Assembly (NCBI GenBank): GCA_036491755.1
Contig: DASXBJ010000136.1
Coordinates: forward strand, 1 to 8,521
DNA: 8,521 nt
Source of the DNA: DASXBJ01 sp036491755
Lineage (GTDB): Bacteria; Chloroflexota; Dormibacteria; Dormibacterales; Dormibacteraceae
Direction of reading: 5' to 3'
Shown: piece after piece, positions 6,888 through 8,521 of the stretch
Numbering within the stretch: position 1 is the first letter of the stretch
Layout of the letters: every line of letters starts with the position of its first letter
Notes under the pieces: generated by a model
What the model saw: the letters and a program-made list of their open reading frames with translations, nothing else
What the model was told of the DNA's origin: nothing
Database searches by the model: none
Made by a program: the position numbers and the translations under genes

Positions 6888-8521
6888 ATGGGGGTGAGCG
6901 AGATCGGACGCTACGTTTTGGGTTTCCAGGAGATCGACCGGACGCAGGTCGCGGTCGTTGGCGGCAAGGGCGCCCAGCTGGGGGAGCTTTCGCGGATAGA
7001 AGCCGTCCGCGTGCCGGCCGGCTTTTGTGTGACGGCGGACGCCTTCCGGCGGATCATGGCGGAAGCGCCGTTGATCCACGATCGGCTCGACCGGCTGTCG
7101 CGCCTGAACCCGGATGACCGGGAGTCGATCCGCGCCATCAGCGTCGAGATCCGAGGGACCATCGAAGGGATCGCCATGCCCGACGATCTGGCGGCGGCGA
7201 TCACCCGCGCCCTCGCCCGGGTGGGCGAGCAGGCCGCCTACGCCGTCCGATCGAGCGCGACGGCAGAGGACCTGCCGGCGGCATCCTTCGCAGGCCAGCA
7301 GGACACCTACCTGAACATCGTGGGGCCGGCGGCGATCCTCCAGCACATCAGCCGCTGCTGGGCTTCGCTTTTCACCGAGCGTGCCGTGACCTATCGCCTG
7401 CGCAACGGCTTCGACCATCGCAAGGTCCACATGGCCGTGGTCGTGCAGCAGATGGTCTTCCCGAATGCGGCCGGCATCCTGTTCACGGCCGACCCCGTCA
7501 CGTCCAACCGCAAGATCTCCGCCGTGGAGGCCTGCTTCGGCCTCGGCGAAGCCCTGGTCTCAGGCCTTGTGAACCCTGACGTCTACAGGGTGAGGGATGG
7601 CGAGATCGTCGCCAAGGCGGTTGCCAGCAAGCGGCGCGGCATCTTCGCCTCGCCCGAAGGCGGGACACAGGAACAGCTGATCGAGCCGGCGAGACAGGAG
7701 CAGCCGGCGCTGACCGACGCACAGGTCGTGCAGCTCACGCAGCTGGGCCGGCGGATCGAAGCGCACTTCGGCCGGCCCCAGGACATCGAATGGTGCCTGG
7801 TCGATCACGGCTTCCAGATCGTCCAGAGCCGCCCGATCACCACTCTCTACCCCATCCCCTTGGCCGGCGACCGGCAGAACCACGTCTACCTCTCTGTCGG
7901 CCATCAGCAGATGATGACCGACCCCATGAAGCCCCTGGGGATATCCATGTGGCAGCTGACGGCCGGCCGGCCGATGCACGAGGCCGGCGGGAGGCTGTTC
8001 GTCGATGTCACCCAGGCCCTGGCCTCGCCGGCGAGCCGCGCAGGCCTCCTGGATATGGCGGGGAAGTCCGATCCGCTGACCAGGGACGCGCTGCAGACCA
8101 TCCTCGAACGCGGCGACTTCATCGGGTCGGTCCCGGACGAGGGTCCCAGCCCCCCGGCCCGTGGAGGAGCGCCTGCCCCGACGGAGACCGATCCGGCCAT
8201 CGTCACCGAGCTGATCGGGCGCAACCAGGATTCCATCGTGGCGTTGCGCCGCGAGATCCAAACCAAATCGGGACCAGCGCTGTTCGACTTCGTCTTGGAG
8301 GACATCCAGGAGCTGAGGCGGATCCTGTTCGATCCGCAAAGCAATCGCGTGTGGATGTCGGCGATGGAGGCCACATGGTGGCTGAACGAGCACCTGCAGA
8401 CCTGGCTGGGCGAGAAGAACGCGGCCGACACCCTCACCCAGTCCGTGCCGCACAACGTCACGTCGGAGATGGGCCTGGCGCTCCTGGATGTCGCGGACGT
8501 CATCCGCCCGCATCCGGACGT
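6888..8521 (+). CDS. rph: Rifamycin-inactivating phosphotransferase (Rph), 5' part; continues past window end
   Basis: The frame is open from ATG at 6888 through the last base: 544 complete codons plus two bases. Rph is a cytoplasmic dikinase-type enzyme that uses ATP to phosphorylate the ansa-chain hydroxyl of rifamycins, giving AMP and phosphate, and so inactivates the drug. Visible: the N-terminal ATP-binding domain with YVLGFQEID (9-17), VVGGKGAQLGEL (23-34, Lys27), the arginine loop AVRSSATAEDLP (119-130, Arg121), QDIEW (298-302, Glu301) and QSRPITTL (313-320, Arg315), all nucleotide-site positions of the PEP-synthase/pyruvate-phosphate-dikinase family. From HVYLSVGHQQMMTDPMKPLG (332-351) onward it enters the rifamycin-binding domain, including SVPHNVTSEMGLALLD. 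Known Rph proteins have about 865 residues, so the rest of that domain and the swivelling catalytic-histidine domain lie beyond 8521. The ATG has GGAAAG nine bases upstream. The RAE ahead of it indicates rifamycin induction. The rifamycin-domain sequence separates it from PpsA and PpdK. Confidence 0.97.
   Translation, partial: MGVSEIGRYVLGFQEIDRTQVAVVGGKGAQLGELSRIEAVRVPAGFCVTADAFRRIMAEAPLIHDRLDRLSRLNPDDRESIRAISVEIRGTIEGIAMPDDLAAAITRALARVGEQAAYAVRSSATAEDLPAASFAGQQDTYLNIVGPAAILQHISRCWASLFTERAVTYRLRNGFDHRKVHMAVVVQQMVFPNAAGILFTADPVTSNRKISAVEACFGLGEALVSGLVNPDVYRVRDGEIVAKAVASKRRGIFASPEGGTQEQLIEPARQEQPALTDAQVVQLTQLGRRIEAHFGRPQDIEWCLVDHGFQIVQSRPITTLYPIPLAGDRQNHVYLSVGHQQMMTDPMKPLGISMWQLTAGRPMHEAGGRLFVDVTQALASPASRAGLLDMAGKSDPLTRDALQTILERGDFIGSVPDEGPSPPARGGAPAPTETDPAIVTELIGRNQDSIVALRREIQTKSGPALFDFVLEDIQELRRILFDPQSNRVWMSAMEATWWLNEHLQTWLGEKNAADTLTQSVPHNVTSEMGLALLDVADVIRPHPD

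Noticed and set aside
7560..8513. Minus-strand frame of 317 codons opposite the rph region
   Set aside because: The plus strand encodes an uninterrupted, highly recognisable Rph protein; the opposite frame has no domain and biased composition.

Overview
The window is GC-rich, densely packed bacterial DNA with the codon use of a soil actinomycete or a high-GC relative such as Chloroflexota. The protein families present (a class II-like UvrA paralogue, an Imm5-like alanine-rich protein, MmcQ/YjbR, a DinB-type protein and a rifamycin phosphotransferase) are common in Actinomycetota. No marker in the window fixes the phylum. I see no complete tRNA, rRNA, CRISPR array, transposase or integrase.

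Left part (1-2700, + strand): the 3' end of a VOC (glyoxalase/bleomycin-resistance-like) gene, then 15 bp later a 795-residue UvrA-like double ABC ATPase. It has two complete ATPase sites but no UvrB-binding region and only half of the first zinc finger, as in the DrrC/UvrA2 group of drug-tolerance UvrA paralogues.

Middle part (2754-4302, - strand): a two-gene ABC-2 exporter of DrrA/DrrB type (ATPase then permease, 4 bp between the preferred start and the preceding stop), running convergently into the UvrA-like gene. Divergent from it, across 184 bp, is an Imm5-like alanine/histidine-rich protein with no visible toxin partner.

Right part (5094-8521, + strand): an MmcQ/YjbR-family protein, a dihydrofolate-reductase/RibD-C-family reductase, a DinB-like protein with the HxxxH metal site, and the first 544 codons of a rifamycin-inactivating phosphotransferase (rph) that runs off the window end. 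Directly upstream of rph is a 19-bp imperfect inverted repeat (GGGGCTTGCGGCAAGGCCC, 6814-6832) that matches, as I recall it, the rifamycin-associated element (RAE) that marks rifamycin-inducible genes in actinomycetes.

Taken together the window looks like an accessory, chemical-defence-rich chromosomal stretch: a rifamycin-inducible inactivating enzyme, a DrrAB-like exporter, a DrrC-like UvrA paralogue and a VOC protein, with small stand-alone accessory genes between them. These are known families. The parts worth a second look are the RAE/rph control region, the DrrABC-like grouping and the orphan Imm5-like gene. I found no convincing new multi-gene system.
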